DNA of 64,000 bases, from assembly GCA_033182465.1 (NCBI GenBank), contig CP137318.1, positions 434,001 through 498,000 of the forward strand. The letters are read 5' to 3'. Numbering within the stretch: the stretch's first letter is position 1; each line of letters begins with the position of its first letter. The stretch comes from Sanghuangporus weigelae. Taxonomy: Eukaryota > Basidiomycota > Agaricomycetes > Hymenochaetales > Hymenochaetaceae. The position numbers were made by a program, and so were the translations under genes. The notes under the pieces were generated by a model that had not been told where the DNA came from, ran no database searches, and worked only from the letters and a program-made list of their open reading frames with translations. Positions 11,601 through 22,803 of the stretch are shown piece by piece.

Positions 11601-14600
11601 AAAGCTTCTCCAACGCATCAAGGAGATAACTATAGAAGTGCGCCTCGGGTCGTGCGGGGTTCTGAGACATGGCGTTGACGGTATCACCGATCATCTCTCT
11701 TGCAGACCCAGGCCCGTTCTGCGGAGCCGCATGATCGATGAGGGAGTGAGAATGCGGAGGAACGTTCGATGCAATTGCAAGGACAGCTCCAGGTCCATGG
11801 GCATCTACCAACCCAAGTTCCTCGGCTACGGGATTGACCTTGAACAGGCTCTTCTTTACGTCCTGTGCCAGGGATTTCTGCGCCGTCTCCTTGCAGTACA
11901 GAAGCCGTGAATAAAGGAGCTACACCGATTAGCCGTATTTAGCCAGGAGAAAGTAACTAGAAAACACGTTGAACTGTACCTGCAGCAACCTCAAGAGCGC
12001 GTAGAAAGTCGTGTTAGTAAAGAATGGTTTCTGATCGACCACACCATGCTTCGCAAGCCGCTCCAGAGGGTCTTCCATGCCGTCAACATCCATGCTGTCA
12101 GGTTTGCGCTCTCCGCCTTCCCTACCAATGTCAAAGGCGACGGGCATAAGTTTTACCCACTCTTCGTTCTCAGCAAGACGAATCTCATTCGCCTCCTTCG
12201 TCCGCCCTCCTTTCTTACGCTTTGGCGTCCCTGAAACTGCAGGGGCATCGACAGGCTTGGCATGATCATCATCGCTCACCGAAGGAGAGACAGCCCTCGA
12301 GACTGATGCGGATCCCGAACGCGCCTTTACAGCCTTCTCCTGGGCGGTCTTCAACAGTTTCTTCCGCAGATCATTCGCGGGCACTCCACCGTTTCCGTGT
12401 CCGTGACTACTCCCTCCCCCTGCCGAACGCCGACCACTTGTGCCTCCACTCTTGTTGTGCGATTTTGATCCTGATCCTGAACCCTGATGCGACTCCTCAC
12501 CTTCGTCCGATCCGGCAGTGTCCTCATGTCCCACGTCCTCGTTGTCGGTATTGTCCGACTCCAACGGGGGACCAAAGGCGGCGTCGAACTCTGCCATCGG
12601 GAACATGCAGAACAGGGGGATAAAGGAGCGGAGCATGCGTTCTACGCTCCGGCGCTCATGCGAAGAGTATTGGATGCTCGACCGATCGAGGAAGGAGAAC
12701 ACAAGCTTGAGCGCATCCTGGAGGACTGGGATGTCATCGAACTCGAACTCGAGATGGGGGGCGAATTTAATATTGTCGTATGAGTCAACCGATTCAGTAG
12801 GCGCACTCCTTTTGTACACCTTCGCCTTGGCCTTGGCTTGCGCGGCGCGTTCCGCCACTTCGCCCTTGGCGCTCTCGATTTCCGTCACCAAGCTCTTGTT
12901 TGTGATATATTTCTTGTCGTTAGACTTGAACGTGGCGCCTTGGTGATCCAGACTCTTATAGAAATTTCGTGCGTCCACCTCGCGCCAGACCTTGTTCCAA
13001 TCGCGTTGCGCGCGGCGCCATTCTTCGTTCTTCTGCTTCAGGCGCGGCAGTACGACCGGAACCGCAACTGCTGGGCAGTCTTGTAACGCCTGTAGCACCT
13101 CCAGCCCTTGTGCGTCACGACCATATACCTTCTTAATTGCTCTGTAGTAGATGCTCTTACTCGATCCGCCGAAGTCAGGCGGTAGTCGGAAAGCGTTCCT
13201 CTCATCCGCGCTCATATCCATGATTCTGTCGTGGATAGGCTGTAAGAGTGTGATCGTACGTGTGATTATGTCGATGTAAAACTGGAACTCGTGGCGTTCT
13301 TCTTCGCTCTTATGCAGAGCCTCCTCATAGGAGTTTTTCTTGTGCGCGACGAAACCGGATTCTTCCGATGCCCAAGTAGGATGAGACACCCAGTGGTCAT
13401 TGAGTACACTTCGACTGAGCTCGTCACGACCCGAGCAAGCGAGCTTGGTCTCCTATGATAGCTAGATTATGGGAGAGAAATGTGAACGATTGCTAGAAAT
13501 GCTTACGGCAAGGGGTAATCGTCTGTAGCTCTTACCAAACCTCTCTTCCGTCTCCGTTGATTGCCCGGTCCAGTTCCTGATAGAGCCGGGTGGACCCTCG
13601 GCATTATCGTCGCGCCTCGTATCCCATCCCATGAGATCCTTGAACTGCGCGTACAACTCACCACCTCCAAGGAAGGCTTCCGCTCGCGCAATGAGTGTAC
13701 GCGCATCGATAATCTCCCGTGAGAACAAATTCAGGAGTTTGAGAAACTCGTCATACATCTCGCGAGATTCGAGGGCCTTCTTTGCACGGTCAAAAAAAGC
13801 GAGCTCATCCTGAGAGCTACCAGAGCCTGAACCAGATGGACCGATGTTACCAGATTGAGTTGCGGCAGAGCCCGAAGGTGTAGCGTGATGAGAGTGGCTT
13901 GGATGACCAGGAGATGCTGGACGGCTGTGAGGCCGATAGGACGGAGAAGAAGGGATCACACCGTCCTTGGCGTGCATATGCTTAGACTTCTTCACCTACA
14001 ATGAACCGTAAGTAACCATTGTCACAAGGGAAATGGAGTGGGCTCACCCGCCCAACGGCTGATTTTGACGATATTGGAACCTGCGGAGCAGGCTGTATTT
14101 CCCTTTCTACTGGCTTCTTTTTTCTCTTGGGTGCGGTCGAGCCCTTCTTGTCAGGCAGCTCAGACCACACCCGCTCGTGAAAAGAATCCTGTCCAGATGC
14201 CTGGCCGGAGCCGTCCATGGGCAAGAATTTCTTAAACTCCGCGAGCAAGTCTGGTGCATCCTTGAACAAGTATTCGACCTTGTAGTATACCTACCGAAAC
14301 AAATACAAATTAACTTCGCATTTAAATAATAAAGCTGAGAGAAAACGTACATCATCATGCTTCTGCTCTTTTCTATAAGAATGCAGTATCTCCAGAAAGA
14401 GCTTATATGTTTCCGGATCGTCTTCGAACCGCGTCTTAATTTTGTTCACATACTGGATAGCATGGTGGAACTCCGAATAAGCACCTGGTCTCCCTCCAAC
14501 CCGCGCAGAATAGCTTCCTGCCATGCCATTCAAAGCAGAAATAGCAAACGATGTACCATAGGGCACCGGCGAAGTCGTCGATATTACTGGTGATTCAGCT

Positions 14601-15239
14601 GGAGCCACCATGGGGACATGAGCAGTGGTCTGTGGGAGCGGAGGTGTCGCAGCGGAGCTGAGCTGTGGAATGATATGTGCGTGAAGTAGCTGGTGGTTGT
14701 CTGTTGACTGCGTTGTAGTCCCCGCGGGCGTCGTAACTGTGATAGTCGTCGTCGTTTCCAACGCATCACTTGTACATTCTATGCGATACCCCGGAGGCAA
14801 GAACGTATTGAATCCTTGTATCAAGTCATTATGCCCTCGGAATAGAGTTGATACACGCTCTATTACCCCAGGAGTATCAATCCTAGGTCATGATTATCAG
14901 CCACATACCGGAATAAAGACATAGGTGCAATTAGATGCAGGAGACATACACTTGGCTCTTGAAATCCTTCATAATATCAAGAAAATTGTTATACACATCG
15001 GGTCTCTCCACGAACTGCGTCTTCACAGCGTCCAAGTAGCTAAGTGCATCCGTCACATTGAGCTGTCTCGATCCTTCTGGTATAGACGCTATTCGACCGT
15101 TGTGGTCCACTTCTCGTTGTTCGGCGTCACGGATCACTTCGATTGTTCCTTGCATGGGGTCATCGATACCATTTTCTCCGAGTGGCCTTTCATCTATAGT
15201 CCCATCCACGCGGGCGGCAGTGCTTGGCAGAGCGTCCAT
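8616..15239 (-). CDS. SIN3: SIN3 transcriptional corepressor (scaffold of the Sin3-HDAC complex)
   Basis: SIN3 is the nuclear scaffold that links DNA-bound repressors, through PAH domains, to class I histone deacetylase. Exons: 15239-14950, 14882-14351, 14290-14048, 13995-13507, 13452-11980, 11919-11539, 10805-10755, 9804-9736, 9672-9562, 9255-8990, 8781-8616; phases close and give about 1356 aa. PAH1 is near residues 63-130 ([27 protein letters not shown]), PAH2 235-290, PAH3 419-479, the HDAC-interacting domain about 540-660 ([29 protein letters not shown]), and the conserved C-terminal region 1010-1356. The start ATG at 15239 follows a likely 5' UTR intron whose counterpart is seen in the partial copy at 1029-1089. 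A Ser-rich run is encoded by CTG/CAG repeats near 9108-9132. Introns around the 51- and 69-nt exons are far longer than usual here. Confidence 0.93.
9805..11538 (-). other. Two unusually long SIN3 introns flanking a 51-nt exon
   Basis: The introns at 9805-10754 (950 nt) and 10806-11538 (733 nt) surround exon 10755-10805. Most other introns in the window are 47-75 nt. Short ORFs inside do not match known proteins. The content is purine-rich with homopolymer A runs on the + strand; no ncRNA or element was recognised. Confidence 0.7.
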
Positions 15240-17097
15240 GCCAGTAAGAGCTGATGACTTGTGAGATGGATGCGACACAAGAACGTGCAAATGATCGGCG
15301 TTTATGATTAGATCACGTGAACGTGGGACAATATCGCTCGCGCGAAACTCAATTTTCAACAACAACTTGAACAAGCTTCATTTCCCTCACATACAGCGTC
15401 GAATCGCTGCTCCCAGATTTAAAGGTTGTTCAGCAGTTGAGAAGCTCACATGCGATCGTAATGCAGGATACAGGAGAATAAGGTGCTGGCTGAAGTACTT
15501 ACTTTTGTTCTTCCGAGCGCTGGTCCTTCAAGCCTGAAAAGCAGTGTGTCGCCTGTGTCGGCCGACGAAAGTAACATTTTCGTGGGGAGTTGTGTGGGAA
15601 GATGTCTATAACGTACTTTCTATTGTACCCACCAAAGAAGGAAGACGGGTAGTTACGATGTTACCAAGTAAGTAGTAAGTACTGGAATCGAACATGAAGC
15701 AATGTTGAACGCTTTACCGTCGATGAAGTGGGCGGAGATGGGCACCGTCAAGGTATTGAAACATAATACGATACGACAAATGTCTAGTTTGATTCCATTC
15801 TGATGTACAACTTAGTGAGTGACAAGTAGTAATGCAGGCCGGCACAATTGACCATCAATCCGAACAGATTACACCACAACTACGACCTACTCTTTTACAA
15901 GTCGCATCTTTCAGCACCTTCATTTTAGACAAGCATGGTCCAGCGCGTCCCTTGGCTGGTCAGGATCACTATGAAGAGGACTTCGCGATCACTGATTGTT
16001 GCACATCAAATTTGCTGACGTTGCATACATCTTGAAGCGCCTCGCGATCATATCATGGACAGCGCTGAAAAGATAGCGGATCAAGGAGCTTGCAGAATGA
16101 AATAAGGAAGAGCTCGTGCAGAAAGGAGCGAAGAAACCTGAACATCACTGAAGAGACTTTGTTGCTTTTGAAGAAGATCTCGACGGGTATGCAGAAGATA
16201 ATTGGACATGTGGGACTAACTGATCTCTTGTCCGCAAGGAAAATGAGTTTGTCGCATCCAAGCATGACGAACGTCTGTGGCACGTTAAATGGACAGTCAC
16301 GGCCTTTATTTACGACAAAACTGGATGATTAAAGAGACAGTATTACCAATCGGGCCAATTCGCCAGGGCCGAGAGCCTGAACACTGCCTCGCAACATTAA
16401 ATGCCTCCGGCTGTAAGCAGATGCAGACTCGGACAAGTCTTTCGTATCCGAGTCGCAACCATCGTCCGATTATTCCGCTTTCGTCAATGGACCTTGATTG
16501 TTCTGTCCAACATCGAACTTGGAAGGAAGAACTACCTACGGCAGGGTTAGGCGTTTTATCTTCGACCTTGATCGCCTCTGTTAAGATGCACGGCCACTTA
16601 GATTTGACGTGCTCGCCATCTTTAGAGCGAACGTTGTCGAAATTTAGGTTTAAAGGAAGAAGAGAATCGGAAAGAGGAAAGAGTACGGTGCAAGGTTGAG
16701 AACTCCAAAGAACACAGAAGATGGTACCGGTATAAATAGTGAGTGTTACCTTTACTGAGCGAATACCCATTTTGGTAGTTATTTTGGTGTTGACTACATG
16801 ACGAGTACTAATCTTATCATTTCAATGACAGTCGTGCTGTGCTTTGCTCGCCTACGCGGCCTTCTCCGTATGTCCCTCGGATGCGATTTCGGATTTGGAT
16901 GAATGCTTGCCTCTGAGAATGGCGAGAGAAGCGTGCCAAGTCTTGCGATTTCGAACAAATTCTAATACTTGTTACGTCAGAGAATATGACGTTTCAATCC
17001 ATTTTAATCCTGGCCTGGATATAAGAGTTCCTTGCCATGATTTCCTTTCTGACATATTACTTCACGCGCTAACGTACCATTCCAGGCGACGACGGCG
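15240..17097. other. Divergent intergenic region between SIN3 and ABC transporter 1
   Basis: This 1.86 kb should hold the SIN3 5' UTR (with a probable intron of about 15258-15317 on the - strand) and both promoters. A 154-codon - strand ORF at 16306-16770 has no recognisable domain and no support. Confidence 0.5.
16731..16739 (+). promoter_or_regulatory. TATA-box-like sequence upstream of ABC transporter 1
   Basis: TATAAATAG lies 367 bp before the ABC1 start codon. It is a textbook TATA form, but the distance implies a long 5' UTR, possibly with an intron; a weaker TATAAG lies at 17020, about 78 bp before the ATG. Motif only. Confidence 0.3.
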
Positions 17098-20000
17098 ATG
17101 AGTGCGAGTGCGGTACCGTCTCAGAGTCCGACTTTGCTTGAAGAGACGTCGGTAGCACATGAGGAGCGGCATGAAGAATATGTTGTTTCCAGCGTCGATG
17201 TTGAGCGTGCCGAGCAGGAGTTTCATCGCCTTGAACGCGCTGCGATTATCGAGTCTCGGCGAGAAATTCTTCGTCGACGAACAGAATCATTCTCAGCTGC
17301 GAAACGGAAGTCGCTTCAGGTATACGACGAGGAACAGGGTTCAGAACCCGAGCCTTTCGACTTGCAGGAATATTTGAGTTCGACGAATGACAAGGAGACG
17401 GCTTACGGATTGAAGCACAAGCATGTTGGCGTGACTTGGGAGGATCTCGAAGTTAAGGGTGTTGGTGGTGTGGACCATAAGGTGAATATTGCTTTCCCAC
17501 ATTATTAGAGTATATTGGATGATTGCTCATCGTATCTTAGTTTTACATCAGGACATTTGGGCAGGCATGCTTAGAATTCTTCTTCTTGCCTTACTTTTGG
17601 TTCATGAAATTACTTGGTTATATCATTACGTCAAGAGCGGCGCTGCCTGTTCGCTCGATTATTCATAAGTAAGCGCATTCGCCATGCATCTCAGCGAGTC
17701 ACTCATATAGCATGATCGAAGACAATCAGGTGTCCTTAAACCCGGCGAAATGTGTCTTGTACTTGGTTGTCCTGGGTCAGGTTGCACGACTTTCCTCAAG
17801 GCGATTTCGAACCAGCGGCGTGAATACTATGGCATTACTGGAGACGTCCGATATGCAGGCATTGACGCGGAGGAAATGGCCAAGCATTACAAAGGAGAAG
17901 TGGTCTATAATCAGGAAGATGACATCCATCTTGCGACGCTAACAGTGGGCCAGACGATTGCCTTTGCTCTTAGTACCAAGGCGCCTGGGCCGAACGCGCG
18001 ACTGCCAGGCGTCTCACGGAAAGACTTTGCTAAGGAGGTTCAGGCAATGTTGCTTAAGATGCTGAACATGGAGCATACGAAGAACACCTTGGTTGGTAAT
18101 GCGTTCGTACGCGGCGTGAGTGGTGGCGAGCGCAAGCGCGTGAGCATCGCCGAGATGATGGCCACTAGGGCACATGTACAGTGCTGGGACAACTCGACCC
18201 GCGGGCTCGATGCAAGTACCGCACTAGACTTTGTGAAAAGCCTTAAGGTCATGACGGACATTCTTGGCCAAACGGTCTTCGTTTCCTTATACCAGGCTGG
18301 CGAAGGAATTTATAACCTCTTCGATAAGGTTATGGTGATCGACTCTGGGCATATGGTTTACTACGGCCCTGGAACCGAAGCTCGAGCGTACTTCGAGAGC
18401 CTGGGATATAATAAGCTCCCGCGACAGAGCACGGCGGACTACCTTACCGGCTGCACGGATAGGAATGAGCGACAGTTTGCTCCGGGTCGCACTGCGGCAG
18501 ATGTTCCGTCTACTCCTGAAGCGCTCGACGCTGCATTCCGCCAATCGCGTCACGGGCAGGCACTGATTGACGATCTCACGAAGTACAAGATCCTGCAAGA
18601 AACTGAGAAGACGGACCAGGAAGCATTCCGGGCTGCCGTTGTTGCTGCTAAGAAAAAGGGTGTGTCGAAGAAGAGTCCCTATACCCTGGGCTTTTTTGGG
18701 CAAGTCACAGCTCTCACGCGCCGCCAGTTCCAACTGCGCCTCCAGGACCGCTTTCAACTTTATACATCATATGGCCTTGCATGGATTCTCGCTATTGTCA
18801 TTGGTGCGGCATTCAATAACCTGCCGGCCACGAGCGCTGGCGCATTCACGCGAGGTTCTGTCATATTTATGGCGATGTTTACAGCCTGTCTTGACGCGTT
18901 CAGCGAGTTGCCGACGCAAATGACAGGAAGACCAATTCTGCACAAGCAGACTGCATATGGCTTTTACCGCCCCGCGGCTGTTGCGCTCAGTAACACTCTT
19001 GCGGACTTGCCATTTAACATGTCACGGATCTTCGTATTCGATGTCATCGTGTATTTCATGCCGAACCTCGCCCGAAGCGCCGGTGGCTTCTTCACTTTCC
19101 ATCTACTGGTTCAACTCGGATTCCTCTCGATGCAGGGTTTCTTCAGGCTGCTAGGATCGCTGTGCGTCAACTTTGATAGCGCATTTCGCATTGCCACGTT
19201 CTTTGTTCCGAATATGGTTAGTTACGCAGGGTACATCATTCCAATCTTTGATATGAAGCGCTGGCTCTTCTGGATTGCATACGCGAATCCTTTGTACTAC
19301 GCTTTCGCGGGCTGCATGGAGAACGAATTCATGCGCATCTCGCTTACGTGTGAGGGTAGCTACATCACACCTCGGAATGGCGGCTTTCTGAATAACTATC
19401 CGGAAGGATTGGGCCCTAATCAGGTCTGTACTCTGTTCGGCTCCACTCCCGGTAGTGAGATTGTGCCTGGAAACTCTTACATCTCGGCCTCGTTCGAGTT
19501 TTATACCACTGATCTTTGGCGTCGCAATTTCCTGGTTCTTGTCGGGTTTTTCATCTTTTTCCAGGTCGCGCAACTACTTGTTTTGGAATATCTCCCGGTG
19601 CGTCATCTGTCATACCGGGTGCCATTGCGTAATATACTAATTCGACGCAAAAAATGTTTAGAAATACGTCGCCCGATCTTCTATAATAATATATGCGAAA
19701 GAAAATGCCGAGACGAAGAGGTTGAACGCAGATCTTCACGCAAGAAAGGAAAATCGGGCATTGCGGGAAAAGAAAGATGCCAGCGACGATGGAGAACTTG
19801 TGAAGAAAGATTTCTCAGATCGCCGAGTGTTTACTTGGGAGAATGTCAATTATGTCGTTCCCGTTCCAGGGGGCACATTGCGTTTATTACATGATGTTAT
19901 GGGATATGTAAAGCCCGGGACGCTCACAGCGTTGATGGGAGCATCTGGAGCAGGCAAGACGACTTGCTTGGATGTGCTTGCACAGAGGAAGAATCTTGGT

Positions 20001-22388
20001 GTTGTCACGGGTGATATTCTGGTTGACGGTCGTCCCCTTGACTCTGACTTTGCTCGCGGGACTGCATATGGTATGTTTCTTGTCGTGCACCAGGTCAGTC
20101 CCACGTCTTATATATCATTTCTATACAGCCGAACAAATGGACGTACACGAGGGGACTGCGACCGTTCGTGAGGCCATGCGCTTCTCTGCATATCTCCGCC
20201 AGCCCTTTTCAGTATCTAAGGAAGAAAAAGACGCTTATGTCGAAGAAATGATCGAACTACTTGAGCTGCAAGATCTAGCCGATGCGATGGTTTTCGCCTT
20301 GAGTGTCGAAGCGCGCAAGCGTCTAACGATCGGTGTTGAGCTTGCAAGCAAGCCTGAGCTACTTTTGTTCCTTGATGAACCTACGTCAGGATTGGATAGT
20401 CAGTCTGCGTGGAATCTGGTTCGCTTTTTGAGGAAACTTGCGGAAGGTGGTCAAGGTAGCGTCGTTACTTATTCGAATGGCAAGTCGACTGATCAGAGGC
20501 CCTAGCTATTCTATGCACAATTCATCAGCCGTCATCGCTTCTTTTCGAGAGTTTTGGTTCGTCATGACATTCTCCTTTAATCATTATTATTTGAATAACA
20601 CTTGTCTCTAGATCGACTACTGCTTCTCGAAAGGGGTGGTGAAACCGTGTATTTTGGTGACATTGGTGAAGATTCGTGTGTAATTCGCGAGTATTTTGCT
20701 CGCTACGGAGCTGTTTGTCCGCCTAACATGAATCCGGCGGAGTATATGCTTGAAGCCATCGGCGCTGGTGTCACCCCCCGTATCGGACCTCAGGATTGGA
20801 AGGATATCTGGCTTGAATCCCCTGAATGTGAACGTGCTCGCCAAGAGATCCATGAACTAAAGGCTCAGGGTTTGAAGAAGCCGCATGAAGCCAGGAATCA
20901 CCCATTTTGTACGTCCTCATGATCTATGTTCACCTAGAATGCGAGACCAAGAGCTTTCTTTAGATGCGACGCCATTCTTATATCAGATGAAGACAGTCAT
21001 CCAGCGCAACAATATTGCACTTTGGAGAATGCCCGACTACGTATTCACGCGTCTATTTGTGCACCTGTTCATTTCGTTATTCTCTTCTTTGGCCTTGCTA
21101 CAACTTGAAAATAACGTTCGGGGTCTCCAATACAGAGTAAGTTCTATAGCATCTGTCTCTCGCCCTTTTTAAGCTAACGGGAACTTTCCATGATTCAGGT
21201 GTTCGGCATGTGCGTATCTTTGCGCAAGTCTGTCATTACATCTGTCGGCTTACATAATACAGATTCTGGGTCACCGTCTTGCCTGTTGTTCTCATGGCGC
21301 AGATCGAACCGTTATTTATTTTGAACAGAATGACATTCATTCGTGGTAAGTTTGGTGTGCTCTGAAGCTGCATCGTTTTTCACTATGTTGTACAGAGGCA
21401 TCGAGCCGCATCTATTCTCCATATGTTTTCGCTATCGCCCAGCTCATTAGCGAAATCCCCTACTCGGTCCTATGTGCAATTGTCTATTGGGCACTGGCGG
21501 TGAGTGCTCCTTTTTCTTCCTCCTTAAGTCGAGGTATGAATTTAGCAACGTTCCTTAGGTTTGGCCGATGGGATTCGGAGACGGAGCAGAAGGAACGGCT
21601 GGAAACTTCTACCAGTTGCTCATGACTATTTTCGTTGAGTTCTTCGGTGTGACTCTAGGACAGCTTATCGCTGCCATCTCTCCCTCGATTCAGGTACAGT
21701 GCTGGATTTCTCACTACTCGATATTCGTGTTTTCTGATTAGCCATATGGAAGATTGCCGTTCTGTTTAATCCTCCTGTCGCTTTAATTCTCGCGTCGTTC
21801 GCGGGTGTGACGATACCTCATCCGACCATGGCGAGATTCTGGCGTTCATGGTTATATTGGGTAACTCCGTTCAATTATGTGCTAGCGGGCATGCTTGCTA
21901 CCGAATTACAGTACGTTTCTCTGTGATCACGTTCCCGACTTTATCCATTTTCTGATTTGTGTCTTTAGCGGGCTCGAGGTCGTATGCGAGGACAATGAAT
22001 TTGCCGTATTCAATCCTCCATCTGGTCAGACGTGCCAGCAGTGGGCGGGTGACTTTGTCAACGCCTTCGGTGGATACCTGAACAATCCCGATGCAACGTC
22101 GAGTTGCCAGTATTGCCAGTATCAAGTCGGAGATGAGTTCTTCATTCCGCTAAACATAGTATTCAGCGAAAGATGGAGAAACCTCTTCCTCGTCCTCGTT
22201 TATTTCGGTACGTTCTATAGTATTATCTTCCTCTCTCCTTATAGCCAGTTCTAATTTGACGTACTTCTAGGATTTAATATTTTTACAACGATAAGTGAGT
22301 ATCGCTGACCTGTAAGCCCGTGACCGATTTTCTTACTGATCTTTTTTTTCTAGTTGCTTCGCGTTTCCTTCGCTTTGCTAAGCGTTAG
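17098..22388 (+). CDS. PDR-type ABC-G multidrug transporter, paralogue 1
   Basis: Full-size fungal pleiotropic-drug-resistance transporter (NBD-TMD twice), expected in the plasma membrane and exporting hydrophobic toxins. Sixteen exons: 17098-17481, 17541-17668, 17722-19597, 19662-20070, 20129-20455, 20506-20556, 20612-20908, 20964-21136, 21199-21209, 21263-21345, 21396-21499, 21559-21693, 21753-21910, 21969-22207, 22271-22294, 22354-22388; about 1477 aa. NBD1 Walker A is GCPGSGCTT (about residue 186) with the Cys-for-Lys change normal for fungal PDR proteins. The signature [13 protein letters not shown] is near 303 and [12 protein letters not shown] follows. NBD2 has a canonical GASGAGKTT (about 889), [15 protein letters not shown] and [13 protein letters not shown]. 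It has an 11-nt exon 9. No broken frame was seen. Substrate cannot be told from sequence. Confidence 0.95.
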
Positions 22389-22803
22389 ATCAACTCGACA
22401 TCTCTCTTTGCTCCTAAATAGTCAGATCCTTTTATGACCATGTATTTCAATTCACGCCTTCTCGATGACACGTATTTGATGTTGTAGACCAAGCAGAGAG
22501 TCATGTCGTTAAATTTACTGTCGAATAGTGGAGTAGATAGAGTCCGCGCAACGGACATATCGCATTTACTTACATTCCTGGTAGTCCAATTTTCAAGCTT
22601 TCAATGTCCTGACGTCCATTTACAAGACCTTAACCGGTCTATATTAGACAACTTGAGTATGACTGGAAGGCTATCCGACGTGGAACTGGGTCAACTAGAA
22701 TACAGTTTGCTATCAAGAGTTTAATTATCCAAGTTGGTGCAAGGAGCGGGTATAAAAAGCAGAGCAAAAGTCTAAGAACGAACGGGCCGTCCTCTCAAAC
22801 TCA
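22389..22803. other. Convergent intergenic gap
   Basis: 415 bp lie between the stop codons of ABC transporter 1 and the kinase gene. No conserved ORF was seen; probably the two 3' UTRs. Confidence 0.5.

Noticed and set aside
15240-15374. Upstream extension of SIN3 to a start at 15374
   Set aside because: The stretch matches an intron in the partial SIN3 copy (1029-1089), so it is more likely a 5' UTR intron with the true ATG at 15239.
16306-16770. 154-codon - strand ORF between SIN3 and ABC1
   Set aside because: No recognisable domain, no supporting splice partners, lies in a divergent promoter region.
17734-17800. Cys instead of Lys in the NBD1 Walker A of both ABC transporters, first suspected as inactivation
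   Set aside because: This substitution is normal for fungal PDR transporters, whose first nucleotide site is degenerate.
18300-18760. - strand ORFs inside ABC1 (and 51752-52129 inside ABC2)
   Set aside because: Antisense shadows of conserved transporter exons.
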